From Ruminococcus flavefaciens (GTDB lineage Bacteria > Bacillota > Clostridia > Oscillospirales > Ruminococcaceae): DNA of 32,774 nt. Under the pieces are notes generated by a model. That model ran no database searches, had not been told where the DNA came from, and was given only the letters and a program-made list of their open reading frames with translations. The translations under genes were made by a program, and so were the position numbers. Shown here piece after piece: positions 16,392 through 23,775 of this stretch. The first letter of the stretch is position 1. Each line of letters begins with the position of its first letter. The stretch covers positions 1,641 through 34,414 of the forward strand of contig DFHF01000024.1 in assembly GCA_002371825.1 (NCBI GenBank). The letters run 5' to 3'.

Positions 16392-16420
16392 TTGCAGAAA
16401 CTGAAAATATGTGATATAAT
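16392..16420 (+). promoter_or_regulatory. Promoter of the aminotransferase gene
   Basis: TTGCAG (16392-16397), 17-bp spacer, TATAAT (16415-16420) preceded by TGTGA. Transcription would start near 16427, only about six bases before an ATG at 16433, which helps assign the true start codon to 16466. Confidence 0.76.
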
Positions 16421-16465
16421 ATAGAATAGACTATGTGTACTTTCAGAAAGGTTGGTCTTTTTATC

Positions 16466-17659
16466 ATGGAATATAAATTTTCAGACAAAGTCAATGGATT
16501 AAAAGCTTCAGCTATCCGTGAGATACTTAAATTTACAGCCGACCCCGAAGTCATTTCCTTCGCTGCCGGCAACCCCGCTCCCGAGGCTTTCCCCAAGGAG
16601 CAGATCGCTGAGATCTCTGCTGATCTCCTCAAAAACGATCCTATCCTCGCTCTCCAGTACAGCGTTACCGAGGGATATACTCCCCTCCGTGAATTCCTCA
16701 AGGGCTGGATGACCGAAAAGGGCTGCTTCCACAAGGAATTCGATGACCTTATAATAACATCAGGCGGCCAGCAGGCTAACGAGCTCTCCTGCAAGGTGCT
16801 CCTCAATGAGGGCGATACCCTGCTCTGCGAGTCTCCAAGCTTCATCGGCTCACTCAACGCCTTCCGCTCATATAACGTAAATCTGGTAGGCGTTGATATG
16901 GAGGATGACGGCATCAATATCGAAAAGCTTGAAAATGCTCTCAAAACCGAGAAAAAAGTCAAGATCCTCTACCTTATCCCCAACTTCCAGAATCCTACCG
17001 GCAGAACAATGTCTCTGGCCAAGAGAAAGGCTGTTTACGAGCTTGCCTGCAAGTATGATTTCATAATCCTTGAGGATGACCCCTACGGTGAGCTTCGCTT
17101 TGCCGGCGAAAATATCCCCACTATCAAGAGCATGGATACTGAGGGCAGAGTTATCTACTCAAGTACCTTCTCCAAGCTCATCTCCTCCGGATTCAGAACA
17201 GGATATGTATCTGCTCCCGCTCCTATCATTCAGAAAATGGTTGTCTGCAAGCAGGTATCAGATGTTCACTCAAATATCTGGGCTCAGGTAGTATCCTACC
17301 GCTTCATGACTACTGTTGACCGTCAGGCTCATTTCAACAAGCTCCGTGATATCTACAGAAAAAAATGCGGACTTATGTGCGGATATATCGACAACGAGTT
17401 CTCAAAGAAGATCACCTATGTCAAGCCCGAGGGCGGACTCTTCATCTGGTGTACCCTTCCTGAGGATTTCGACATGAATGCCTTCTGCACAAAGGCTGTT
17501 CAGGATTACAAGATCGCTGTAGTTCCCGGAAACTCCTTCAATATCAAGGAGAACGAGGTAAGCCACTCATTCCGCCTCAACTACTCTACCCCCACAAACG
17601 AACAGATCGAAAAGGGTATGTCTATCCTTGCTAAAATGACAAGAGATATGCTCGACTGA
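16466..17659 (+). CDS. PLP-dependent aminotransferase, class I/II (2-aminoadipate/aromatic type)
   Basis: A 397-residue fold-type I aminotransferase. Visible signatures are the N-terminal ISFAAGNPAPEAFP, TSGGQQANELSCKVLLNEGD, PNFQNPTGRTMS, EDDPYGELRF, and the PLP lysine block STFSKLISSGFRTGYV, with RLNYS near the C-terminus for carboxylate binding. This set matches the subgroup containing LysN, kynurenine/2-aminoadipate aminotransferases and the catalytic part of MocR regulators, here without a DNA-binding domain. It probably transaminates aromatic or branched amino acids. The start at 16466 is preferred to 16433 because the latter lies almost at the transcription start and adds a non-conserved peptide. 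No terminator was found before the next gene, 69 bp away. Confidence 0.89.
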   Translation: MEYKFSDKVNGLKASAIREILKFTADPEVISFAAGNPAPEAFPKEQIAEISADLLKNDPILALQYSVTEGYTPLREFLKGWMTEKGCFHKEFDDLIITSGGQQANELSCKVLLNEGDTLLCESPSFIGSLNAFRSYNVNLVGVDMEDDGINIEKLENALKTEKKVKILYLIPNFQNPTGRTMSLAKRKAVYELACKYDFIILEDDPYGELRFAGENIPTIKSMDTEGRVIYSSTFSKLISSGFRTGYVSAPAPIIQKMVVCKQVSDVHSNIWAQVVSYRFMTTVDRQAHFNKLRDIYRKKCGLMCGYIDNEFSKKITYVKPEGGLFIWCTLPEDFDMNAFCTKAVQDYKIAVVPGNSFNIKENEVSHSFRLNYSTPTNEQIEKGMSILAKMTRDMLD

Positions 17660-17728
17660 TCTTATACTGCGATTTTTCGGGACAAGCTCCCTTAAAGATA
17701 TATTTTTTACAATGAAAGGAAAATTCTT

Positions 17729-18250
17729 ATGCCAAACAAAAATACAGGACGTTACAATGTAACTCAGAAATATTTAATGACAAGAGGTCAGGCTATCAAC
17801 TTCCCCGCTCAGTTCTTCAATGCTAATTTCAAGAAGAACGAGGTTTTCGGCGTTGTAGTCGATATCCCTATGTCATCTGACGTACTTACAACTATGGTTT
17901 GCTTCATCAATGGTGCTGCTAACCTCTATTTCAACAACGGCGGTGAGTACACCGGAGCTTCTCAGAGATACAGAAATCTCGTTCAGGCTACTCATGCTCT
18001 CGTTGCAAATGCAGGTCAGCTCCTTCCTAAATGTCAGAAGACAACTAAGTTTGACCTCCCTGTTGACAGGACAAGCAATATCTTCCTCCTCACTAAGGGC
18101 GGAATCTACAAGACTGAGATAAAGGCCGGCATACTCCCCGCTGAGGAAGTTGAAAAGCGCAATATCTACGTTCTCTATCAGCGTGTTCTCGCTGAGCTCA
18201 GAAGCGCTCAGCTCAAGGACGATGCTGCTGCACGCAAGGCAAATAAGTAA
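17729..18250 (+). CDS. Conserved-looking protein of unknown function upstream of trpS
   Basis: A 173-residue cytoplasmic-looking protein without signal peptide or membrane segment. I do not recognise a family. The middle (about 38-115) reads as alternating beta and helix: VFGVVVDIPMSSDVLTTMVCFINGAANLYF, then YRNLVQATHALVANAGQLLP, then NIFLLTKGGIYKTEI. The last 30 residues are a charged helix ending in Lys-Ala-Asn-Lys. AAAGGA lies before the ATG. The trpS ribosome site AAGGAG overlaps its stop codon and trpS starts 12 bp later, so the two are almost certainly cotranscribed. Codon use is of the highly expressed type. It may be a small regulatory or roadblock-like protein, but that is only an impression. 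Confidence 0.78.
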   Translation: MPNKNTGRYNVTQKYLMTRGQAINFPAQFFNANFKKNEVFGVVVDIPMSSDVLTTMVCFINGAANLYFNNGGEYTGASQRYRNLVQATHALVANAGQLLPKCQKTTKFDLPVDRTSNIFLLTKGGIYKTEIKAGILPAEEVEKRNIYVLYQRVLAELRSAQLKDDAAARKANK

Positions 18251-18262
18251 GGAGCTCTCAAT

Positions 18263-19261
18263 ATGGACGATAAAAAGCTTATCTTCAGCGCTATCCAGCC
18301 AACAGGCACCTTTACTCTCGGAAACTATATAGGTGCTGTCCGCAACTGGGCTCCACTTCAGGATGAGTATAACTGCATCTACTGTGTAGCTGATATGCAC
18401 GCTATTACTGTAAAGCAGGAGCCTGCTAAACTCAGACAGAATACCCTGGCCGCTTATGCACTTCTTATGGCCTGCGGGATCGATCCGGAGAAGTCAATTC
18501 TTTTCATTCAGAGCCATGTCAATACTCATGCTCTCCTCAACTGGGTACTCTGCTGCAATACTCAGTTCGGTGAGCTCACCCGTATGACTCAGTTCAAGGA
18601 TAAGAGCCAGAAGCATCCTGACGATGTAAATGCAGGTCTCTTTACATATCCTTCACTTATGGCTGCCGATATCCTCGCTTATAATGCTGATTTCGTTCCT
18701 GTGGGTGTCGACCAGAAACAGCACCTGGAGCTTGCAAGAAATATCGCTCAGCGCTTCAATCAGCGCTATGGTGAGTTCTTCACTCTCCCTGAGCCCTATA
18801 TTATCGATGTAGGTGCTAAGGTAATGTCTCTCCAGGATCCTACAAAGAAAATGTCCAAGTCCGATGAGAACCCCAATGCCTGCATACTCATCCTCGACGA
18901 TAAGGATACTATCATCCGTAAGTTCAAGAGAGCTGTCACAGACAGCGAGGCTGAGGTCTGCTACCGTGAGGGCAAGGACGGCATCAATAACCTTATGGCT
19001 ATCTACTCCTGCGTTACCGGTAAGGACTACGCTGCTATCGAATCAGAATTCGCCGGCAAGGGCTATGGCGACTTCAAGATAGCTGTTGGTGAGGCTGTTG
19101 CCGATCACCTTGAACCTGTACGCACAGAGTTCGCCCGTATCTCACAGGATAAGGAATTCCTCAAAAAGTGCTATACTGAAGGTGCTGAAAAGGCATTTAA
19201 GTATTCACGCAGAATAGTTTCAAAGGTTTATCACAAGGTCGGATTTGTGGACGTAAACTGA
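18263..19261 (+). CDS. trpS: Tryptophan--tRNA ligase
   Basis: Charges tRNA-Trp with tryptophan; class Ic synthetase of 332 residues, the usual bacterial length. The N-terminal FSAIQPTGTFTLGNYIGA carries the HIGH-equivalent TLGN. The middle has TQFKDKSQ, YPSLMAADILAY and VPVGVDQKQHLELARN, all typical of TrpRS. The ATP-binding loop KKMSKSDENP is intact. It follows the unknown 173-residue gene by 12 bp. No T-box leader was seen before either gene, so control by tryptophan through a T-box is not evident. The region 19262-19380 after it has only a weak long-loop inverted repeat (AATAACCG/CGGTTATT). Confidence 0.97.
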   Translation: MDDKKLIFSAIQPTGTFTLGNYIGAVRNWAPLQDEYNCIYCVADMHAITVKQEPAKLRQNTLAAYALLMACGIDPEKSILFIQSHVNTHALLNWVLCCNTQFGELTRMTQFKDKSQKHPDDVNAGLFTYPSLMAADILAYNADFVPVGVDQKQHLELARNIAQRFNQRYGEFFTLPEPYIIDVGAKVMSLQDPTKKMSKSDENPNACILILDDKDTIIRKFKRAVTDSEAEVCYREGKDGINNLMAIYSCVTGKDYAAIESEFAGKGYGDFKIAVGEAVADHLEPVRTEFARISQDKEFLKKCYTEGAEKAFKYSRRIVSKVYHKVGFVDVN

Positions 19262-19380
19262 TGGTTCCTTGTCGTTAGTTCACTCTTTTTATACTGGTAA
19301 TGAAATAACCGGCAAAATACACAAACTGTACATTTATTTTTTCGGTTATTGAACGTTATCTCCAAAAATCAAAAAACATC

Positions 19381-19409
19381 TTGCAATTTGGCTGAATTTA
19401 GAGTATTAT
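19381..19409 (+). promoter_or_regulatory. Promoter of the mazG-HU-rqcP operon
   Basis: TTGCAA (19381-19386), 17-bp spacer, TATTAT (19404-19409). The ribosome site AGGAGGG lies at 19429-19435, ahead of ATG 19444. Confidence 0.68.
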
Positions 19410-19443
19410 AGTATTTGGCCCGTCTTTTAGGAGGGTTTTTCAT

Positions 19444-20265
19444 ATGGTTGAATATCAGCAGAAAGATCATTACTCGATCGATGATCTCATCGAGATCGTT
19501 AAGCTTCTTCGCGGCGAAGGCGGCTGTCCCTGGGACAGAGAACAGACCCACGAATCTATAAGAAGCGATTTCATCGAGGAGACCTGCGAGGCGATCGAAG
19601 CGATCGACCTCAAAGACAGCGATCTTCTTCGTGAAGAGCTGGGGGACGTTCTCCTTCAGGTAGTTTTCCACTGCCGCATTGAAGAGGAGACAGGCTCTTT
19701 CAGATTCGATGATATATGCGATGAGGTCTGCAAAAAACTTATTATCCGTCACCCACACGTCTTCGGTGACGTCCTCGCCGATTCCACCGATCAGGTGCTC
19801 AAGAACTGGGACGCCATTAAAATGAAAACCAAGGGTCAGGATACCTACACAGATACGCTCAACAGCGTTGCTAAATCACTTCCCGCTTTGATGAGAGCGC
19901 AGAAGGTCGGAAAAAGAGCCATGAGGGCTGGGATGGATTTCCGGAATGCACAGGACGCTGTAGCTTGTATCGACGCCGAAAAATCAGAGCTCGATAAGGC
20001 TATCGCCAATAACGATCAGACCAATATCGAAGAAGAGATCGGCGATCTGCTGTTCTCATGCGTTAATGCCGCCCGCCATCTCGGGGTGGACGCTGAACTC
20101 GCACTAAAAGCTGCTACAGAGAAATTTATAAAGCGCTTTTCTATCACCGAAGAGCTTGTCAGTGCGGATAAGCTCGATATGAAGGACCTGCCTATTGAAA
20201 AATTGGATGTTTATTGGGACAAGGCTAAACATATTATCAATTCGGAGGTAATTAATAATGACTAA
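19444..20265 (+). CDS. mazG: Nucleoside triphosphate pyrophosphohydrolase MazG
   Basis: Hydrolyses non-canonical nucleoside triphosphates to monophosphate and pyrophosphate; 273 residues with two MazG domains. The first (about 10-125) has LRGEGGCPWDREQTHESIR and the metal-binding E-E-x(n)-E-E-x-x-D pattern in FIEETCEAIEAID and LREELGDVLLQVVFH, followed by the RHPHVFGD signature. The second (about 145-255) has IEEEIGDLLFSCVNAARHL. It overlaps the HU gene by 8 bp. In Bacillus the order mazG(yabN)-yabO is also found, which supports both this call and the S4 gene downstream. Confidence 0.95.
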   Translation: MVEYQQKDHYSIDDLIEIVKLLRGEGGCPWDREQTHESIRSDFIEETCEAIEAIDLKDSDLLREELGDVLLQVVFHCRIEEETGSFRFDDICDEVCKKLIIRHPHVFGDVLADSTDQVLKNWDAIKMKTKGQDTYTDTLNSVAKSLPALMRAQKVGKRAMRAGMDFRNAQDAVACIDAEKSELDKAIANNDQTNIEEEIGDLLFSCVNAARHLGVDAELALKAATEKFIKRFSITEELVSADKLDMKDLPIEKLDVYWDKAKHIINSEVINND

Positions 20266-20533
20266 GACTGAACTCATCAATTCCATCGCTGATAAGGCTA
20301 ACTGCACTAAGAAGGACGCTTCCGCTGCTCTCGAAGCTACTCTCGCTGCTATCCAGGAGACTCTCGAAGGCGGAGAAAAGGTTTCTATCACAGGCTTCGG
20401 TACTTTCGAGGTTCGTGAGAGAGGCGAGAAGGTCTGCATCAACCCCAGAACTAAAGAGCAGATGACCTGCCCTCCCTGCAAGGCTCCCGCTTTCAAGGCT
20501 GGCAGAACCCTTAAAGAAGCTATCAATAAGTAA
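20258..20533 (+). CDS. HU-family DNA-binding protein with a CPPC motif
   Basis: A 91-residue histone-like protein that bends and compacts DNA as a dimer. MTKTELINSIADKA, SITGFGTFEVRERGEK, INPRT and PAFKAGRTLKEAINK are the standard HU elements, and the length is normal. The DNA-wrapping arm and what follows are unusual: NPRTKEQMTCPPCKAPAFKAG carries two cysteines as CPPC where most HU proteins have small or hydrophobic residues, and further cysteines occur at KANC and KVC. The gene starts inside the end of mazG (8-bp overlap) behind GGAGGT, so translation is probably coupled. A hairpin with a T-run follows and may lower readthrough to the S4 gene. Confidence 0.95.
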   Translation: MTKTELINSIADKANCTKKDASAALEATLAAIQETLEGGEKVSITGFGTFEVRERGEKVCINPRTKEQMTCPPCKAPAFKAGRTLKEAINK

Positions 20534-20542
20534 TAACTCTTC

Positions 20543-20580
20543 GGGACAGGCTCTTGTTAGTCTGTCCCTTTTACTTTTAT
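20543..20580 (+). terminator. Possible partial terminator between HU and the S4 gene
   Basis: GGGACAG pairs with CTGTCCC around a 12-base loop and is followed by TTTTACTTTTAT. It stands inside what otherwise looks like one operon, so it may attenuate and favour HU expression. Confidence 0.68.
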
Positions 20581-20594
20581 GAAAGGAGCTAATT

Positions 20595-20837
20595 ATGAGA
20601 CTTGATAAATACCTTAAAGTCACAAGACTTATCAAGCGCCGCACTGTTGCAAATGAAGCCTGCGACGCAGAAAAGATCTCCGTTAACGGAAAAGTCGCCC
20701 GTGCATCTTATGATGTGAAGGTTGGCGATATCATCGAGATAAATATGGGCACACGTCCTCTTAAAGTCAAGGTGCTCAATGTCACCGAACACGCTACCAA
20801 GGAAAATGCTGCCGATAATTATACTGTCATAGAATAA
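20595..20837 (+). CDS. rqcP: S4-domain RNA-binding protein, RqcP/YabO-like
   Basis: An 80-residue protein made of one S4 RNA-binding domain. MRLDKYLKVTRLIKRRTVANEACDAEKISVNGKVAR is the S4 helix-turn and loop, followed by VKVGDIIEINMGTRPLKVKVL. It fits the Hsp15/YabO group. In Bacillus this protein (RqcP) works with RqcH on stalled 50S subunits to add C-terminal alanine tails during ribosome rescue. Its position after mazG agrees with the Bacillus yabN-yabO order. GAAAGGAG lies before the ATG. A strong terminator follows. The symbol rests on size, domain and synteny. Confidence 0.88.
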   Translation: MRLDKYLKVTRLIKRRTVANEACDAEKISVNGKVARASYDVKVGDIIEINMGTRPLKVKVLNVTEHATKENAADNYTVIE

Positions 20838-20864
20838 ATTATCCCGTTTAAATAATCACGAAAA

Positions 20865-20893
20865 AGAGCCCCTTTTCAAAAGGGGCTCTCATT
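20865..20893 (+). terminator. Terminator of the mazG-HU-rqcP operon
   Basis: AGAGCCCC and GGGGCTCT pair, with TTTTCAAAA between that can extend the stem; CATTTGTT follows. Confidence 0.78.
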
Positions 20894-20912
20894 TGTTATA
20901 ACATGAGATCAG

Positions 20913-20953
20913 CCACGGACGCCCAATGGGCGTCCCTACAATTTGGCTATTTT
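20913..20953. repeat. Palindromic intergenic repeat, copy C
   Basis: GGACGCCC-AAT-GGGCGTCC (20917-20935) followed by CTACAATTTGGCTATTTT. Relative to copy B, one G-C pair of the stem is an A-T pair with both partners changed. The tail is shared with copy A. The intergenic stretch 20838-21086 holds this repeat, the upstream terminator and a second AGAGCCCC hairpin at 21014. Confidence 0.82.
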
Positions 20954-21013
20954 ACATGAATGCTTTGCAGGAGACTCCGCCCTCAGCATCCAAAAATTGT
21001 TTTTGACAGTATC

Positions 21014-21041
21014 AGAGCCCCATTTTTTCAAACGGGGCTCT
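21014..21041. terminator. AGAGCCCC/GGGGCTCT hairpin, possible terminator of the epimerase gene
   Basis: AGAGCCCC (21014-21021) pairs with GGGGCTCT (21034-21041). It has the same arms as the terminator at 20865 and lies about 45 bp beyond the stop of the minus-strand epimerase gene. There is no good T-run on either strand, so termination is uncertain. Confidence 0.4.
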
Positions 21042-21086
21042 TAAAATTTCAGTATACAGCTTCCATAAAGGGAGCAGAATGGTCAA

Positions 21087-22043
21087 TTATTTCGTATTGT
21101 GAATATCCCAGCGAGGCGAGCAGAGCTTTGCAGCCTTTGTGCCATCCAGCATATTATTATACTCAAGCTTGGATATATCAAGATAACGATAATTTATCTT
21201 CTCGTCTTTGCTGCCGCCAAATATGCCCTTGATCTTGGAGAAGGCTCCGCCGCTGTTGCTCTTCTGGAGAACTGCTCCGAGGCGGTGATGCTCTCTCATA
21301 AAGGCGATAATATCTGCCGCAGATGTAAGGAGCTTATCGCTTACGTTGTAAATTCCTGCATAGCTCATATCGTCCGCATTCTTTACGAAGCAGAGGATAA
21401 AATCAACAAGATTGTGTACACAGCACAGCTGGAAGCCATACTGTCCCTTGCCTGATACGAAGTTTGAACCGTCCTTAGGATCGGTAATTTTCGACATAAG
21501 ATTCTCAGTATAGTTAAGAGTGTAGACCGGTGAAAATCTTGTTATACAGCACATAACTTCCTTATGGTGCTGATACTCTTCTATAAGGGCCTTCTCTGAG
21601 GCTATCTTAAGCTGAGCGTAGTTTGTGACCGGCTTCAGCACATGATCCTCTCTGATAGGCTCCCTTGACTTAGGGAACTCATATACCTGATCTGTGCTGA
21701 GCAGAACTACCTTCTTGACATTTTCTCCCATAGAGTAACGATAAATGAACTTATCGCACTGCTTGGACTCCTGTATCTCCTTTTCCGTCACTATTGGTCC
21801 CAGGTCGTTATCCACCGTACAGGCGGCGTGTATCAGGATAGAAACTTCATTTTTTTCAAATACTTCTGCATAGGTATCTTTGTCTGTTGGAGTTGCCTGA
21901 ACAAAAGAATAATTTAATTTTCCCTCGTTATATATGCCCGGCTCTCTATCAACTGCTATGACCGCATAGCCCTTCTTTAGCAATCCGGAACAAATATGCT
22001 GACCTATAAGTCCACAACCTCCGGTAACAACTGCTATCTCCAT
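21087..22043 (-). CDS. NAD-dependent epimerase/dehydratase family protein
   Basis: A 318-residue extended short-chain dehydrogenase. The N-terminal VVTGGCGLIGQH is the nucleotide-binding GxxGxxG motif. LLSTDQVY precedes the catalytic YAQLK, which fits YxxxK. The C-terminal half follows the sugar-nucleotide epimerase pattern (VHNLVDFIL, GIYNVSD) but has an insert of about 30 residues rich in Lys/Gly/Ser (LQKSNSGGAFSKIKGIFGGSKDEK). The substrate is unknown; a nucleotide sugar is likely. The ATG at 22043 is chosen because AAAGGAGG lies eight bases before it, whereas ATGs at 22049 and 22067 are too close to or upstream of that site. It lies about 105 bp after the solute-binding-protein gene on the same strand. 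Confidence 0.85.
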   Translation of the reverse strand: MEIAVVTGGCGLIGQHICSGLLKKGYAVIAVDREPGIYNEGKLNYSFVQATPTDKDTYAEVFEKNEVSILIHAACTVDNDLGPIVTEKEIQESKQCDKFIYRYSMGENVKKVVLLSTDQVYEFPKSREPIREDHVLKPVTNYAQLKIASEKALIEEYQHHKEVMCCITRFSPVYTLNYTENLMSKITDPKDGSNFVSGKGQYGFQLCCVHNLVDFILCFVKNADDMSYAGIYNVSDKLLTSAADIIAFMREHHRLGAVLQKSNSGGAFSKIKGIFGGSKDEKINYRYLDISKLEYNNMLDGTKAAKLCSPRWDIHNTK

Positions 22044-22148
22044 AATCATAGCCTCCTTTCCGAACATTGAATTTTTCTATTCATCTTATTATATATCATT
22101 TTTTCAAATTTTATCATTATATTTTAGTATCTGTATATCAATGATATT

Positions 22149-23561
22149 TTAGTCTATATCTCCGTTATTTATCTTATCGATAGAATTCTGAACTTCACTT
22201 GCTATTGCATCGTATGTCTCGTTCCATGGAACTCCTCTTGTAGTCTGACGAAGGTTGTTATTGAGTATTTCTGCACAGTCATCGGAAACTCCGTTAGCCA
22301 CATCTATGACAGGATTCTCCTCTGCCAGCTCTGTCAGTTCATTTCTCATATCCACCATTTCATCTGTCCAGCCGTAATCGTCCTTAAACATAGTACTGGT
22401 AATATCGTGGATATCATCATTTACGAGGCAGTAGCGGTAGCAGTCAAGGTACTTAGCAACACCCTCCGGGTTATGTCCGCCGGAAACAAAGGAATATGCT
22501 TCCATTTTTATCGGTATATAGTATTCATCAGCCTGAGGATCCTTTGGCATAGGCACAAAGAATACGTCATCGCCGTACTTTTCTTTCCATACAGCGGGAG
22601 TATAATACAGCTCATACAGTCCTACAGGATAGAAGAGCAGCTTGCCCTCTCCGATATAATTCGGCTTAGCTTCCCAGCCATATCCGGGGCCGCCTATAGC
22701 GACATATCCGTTCTGATAGAGGCTGAACATCCAGTTCTGGACACGCTCCATAGCAGGATCACCCAGATTGCTTACCAGCTTGCCGTTTTCTATGCCGACT
22801 GCCGGCTTACCTATCGTATTTATCAGTCCGTTCTCGAACCACCAGCCGTCAATGCCGTATCTCTGGTTATCCCAGTCAACAAATTCCTTAAGGAGTCTCT
22901 CAAATGCATCCCAGTCCCACTTGCCTTCAGCATAGAGGTCAGCCGGGTCATCGAGACCAGCCTCCTGTATAGTCTTGCGGTTATAGAGAACAGCAACAGC
23001 ATCGCCGGTAGTCTGAGCGACTGCCGCATAGTGCTTGCCGTTCCACATAATACTGTCGTTAGCTTCCTTCATATCCTCCCAGAGAGGTGAATCGAAGTCG
23101 ATATAATCATCTGCGGGCACGAACATAGATCTCAGAGCGCCTCTCGGGATAGCGTCGTTATCTCCGGCATAGAAGAAGTCGATACCCTCATCGCTGCTTA
23201 TAAGACGTGAGAGCTCATCGTACCGGTCGCCGTAGTCCACATCGTGAAATTCGATATTGCCGCCGTAGAGCTCCTGAAAGAGCATCAGATCGGCAGGTGT
23301 TTTTTTACCTGTATCATCAGGATTTATGTCCCATGTTGCATACCATTTTACAGTTTTATTCTCGAGCTCGCCTGTAAGCGGGCAATCCTCATCATTTCGG
23401 GCGATATCAAGGATCTGATCCTTTTTCTCCTTGACCATAGTCTGTCCCTCACGGTCCTCTGTTCCGCTGCTTTCAGATGACTTGTCAGATGATGAGCAGG
23501 CTGTCACTGTAAATACAGTTGTTATAAGAAGAGCACCGAGCAATGCCTTTAATTTTTTCAT
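22149..23561 (-). CDS. Extracellular solute-binding lipoprotein, family 1 (sugar ABC type)
   Basis: A 470-residue lipoprotein. The signal peptide ends in TVTAC with Cys22 lipidated, followed by a Ser-rich linker. The body has the family 1 pattern of carbohydrate-binding proteins: AVLYNRKTIQEAGLDDPADLYAEGKWDWDAF with aromatic residues in the hinge, GIDGWWFENGL, and GGHNPEGVAKYLDCYRYC. It should deliver oligosaccharides or similar solutes to an ABC importer. No permease or ATPase gene is adjacent, so it is an orphan here. The ATG at 23561 follows AAGGGGG. A longer frame reaching 23705 adds a peptide without export features and overlaps the promoter. Its leader carries a perfect 9-bp hairpin. 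Confidence 0.88.
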   Translation of the reverse strand: MKKLKALLGALLITTVFTVTACSSSDKSSESSGTEDREGQTMVKEKKDQILDIARNDEDCPLTGELENKTVKWYATWDINPDDTGKKTPADLMLFQELYGGNIEFHDVDYGDRYDELSRLISSDEGIDFFYAGDNDAIPRGALRSMFVPADDYIDFDSPLWEDMKEANDSIMWNGKHYAAVAQTTGDAVAVLYNRKTIQEAGLDDPADLYAEGKWDWDAFERLLKEFVDWDNQRYGIDGWWFENGLINTIGKPAVGIENGKLVSNLGDPAMERVQNWMFSLYQNGYVAIGGPGYGWEAKPNYIGEGKLLFYPVGLYELYYTPAVWKEKYGDDVFFVPMPKDPQADEYYIPIKMEAYSFVSGGHNPEGVAKYLDCYRYCLVNDDIHDITSTMFKDDYGWTDEMVDMRNELTELAEENPVIDVANGVSDDCAEILNNNLRQTTRGVPWNETYDAIASEVQNSIDKINNGDID

Positions 23562-23581
23562 TTGCGTCCCCCTTATAGCGC

Positions 23582-23605
23582 CTATGTCCTGACATGAGGA
23601 CATAG
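23582..23605 (-). promoter_or_regulatory. Perfect inverted repeat in the leader of the solute-binding-protein gene
   Basis: Arms CTATGTCCT and AGGACATAG enclose six bases. It sits between the predicted transcription start (near 23621) and the ribosome site. It could be a repressor operator or an RNA hairpin controlling translation. Confidence 0.6.
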
Positions 23606-23627
23606 AATTGTTCACATACTTTATTTT

Positions 23628-23657
23628 ATTATAACACTTTCCTGAGCCTTCTGTCAA
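23628..23657 (-). promoter_or_regulatory. Promoter of the solute-binding-protein gene
   Basis: On the minus strand TTGACA (23657-23652), 18-bp spacer ending in TGT, then TATAAT (23633-23628): consensus hexamers. Confidence 0.82.
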
Positions 23658-23775
23658 TATCCATTTTTCATAGAAATACGGTGAAATAATAGTTAAAATA
23701 CGCAAATCGGGAATAAAATTTTATTTCTTAATTGTAAATAGCACACAAAACTTTTCTTTATTCACTTTTTATACA

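Noticed and set aside
16433..16465. Earlier ATG for the aminotransferase
   Set aside because: It lies about six bases after the predicted transcription start, too close for a ribosome site.
17660..18262. T-box or trp leader before the trpS operon
   Set aside because: No T-box consensus, antiterminator or Trp-codon leader peptide was found in the short gap at 17660-17728 or before trpS.
20960..21232. 90-codon open frame between the S4 gene and the epimerase
   Set aside because: It crosses a hairpin and the end of the epimerase gene on the other strand; no ribosome site and no recognisable protein.
23562..23705. N-terminal extension of the solute-binding protein
   Set aside because: The extension covers the consensus promoter and hairpin and would bury the lipoprotein signal peptide.
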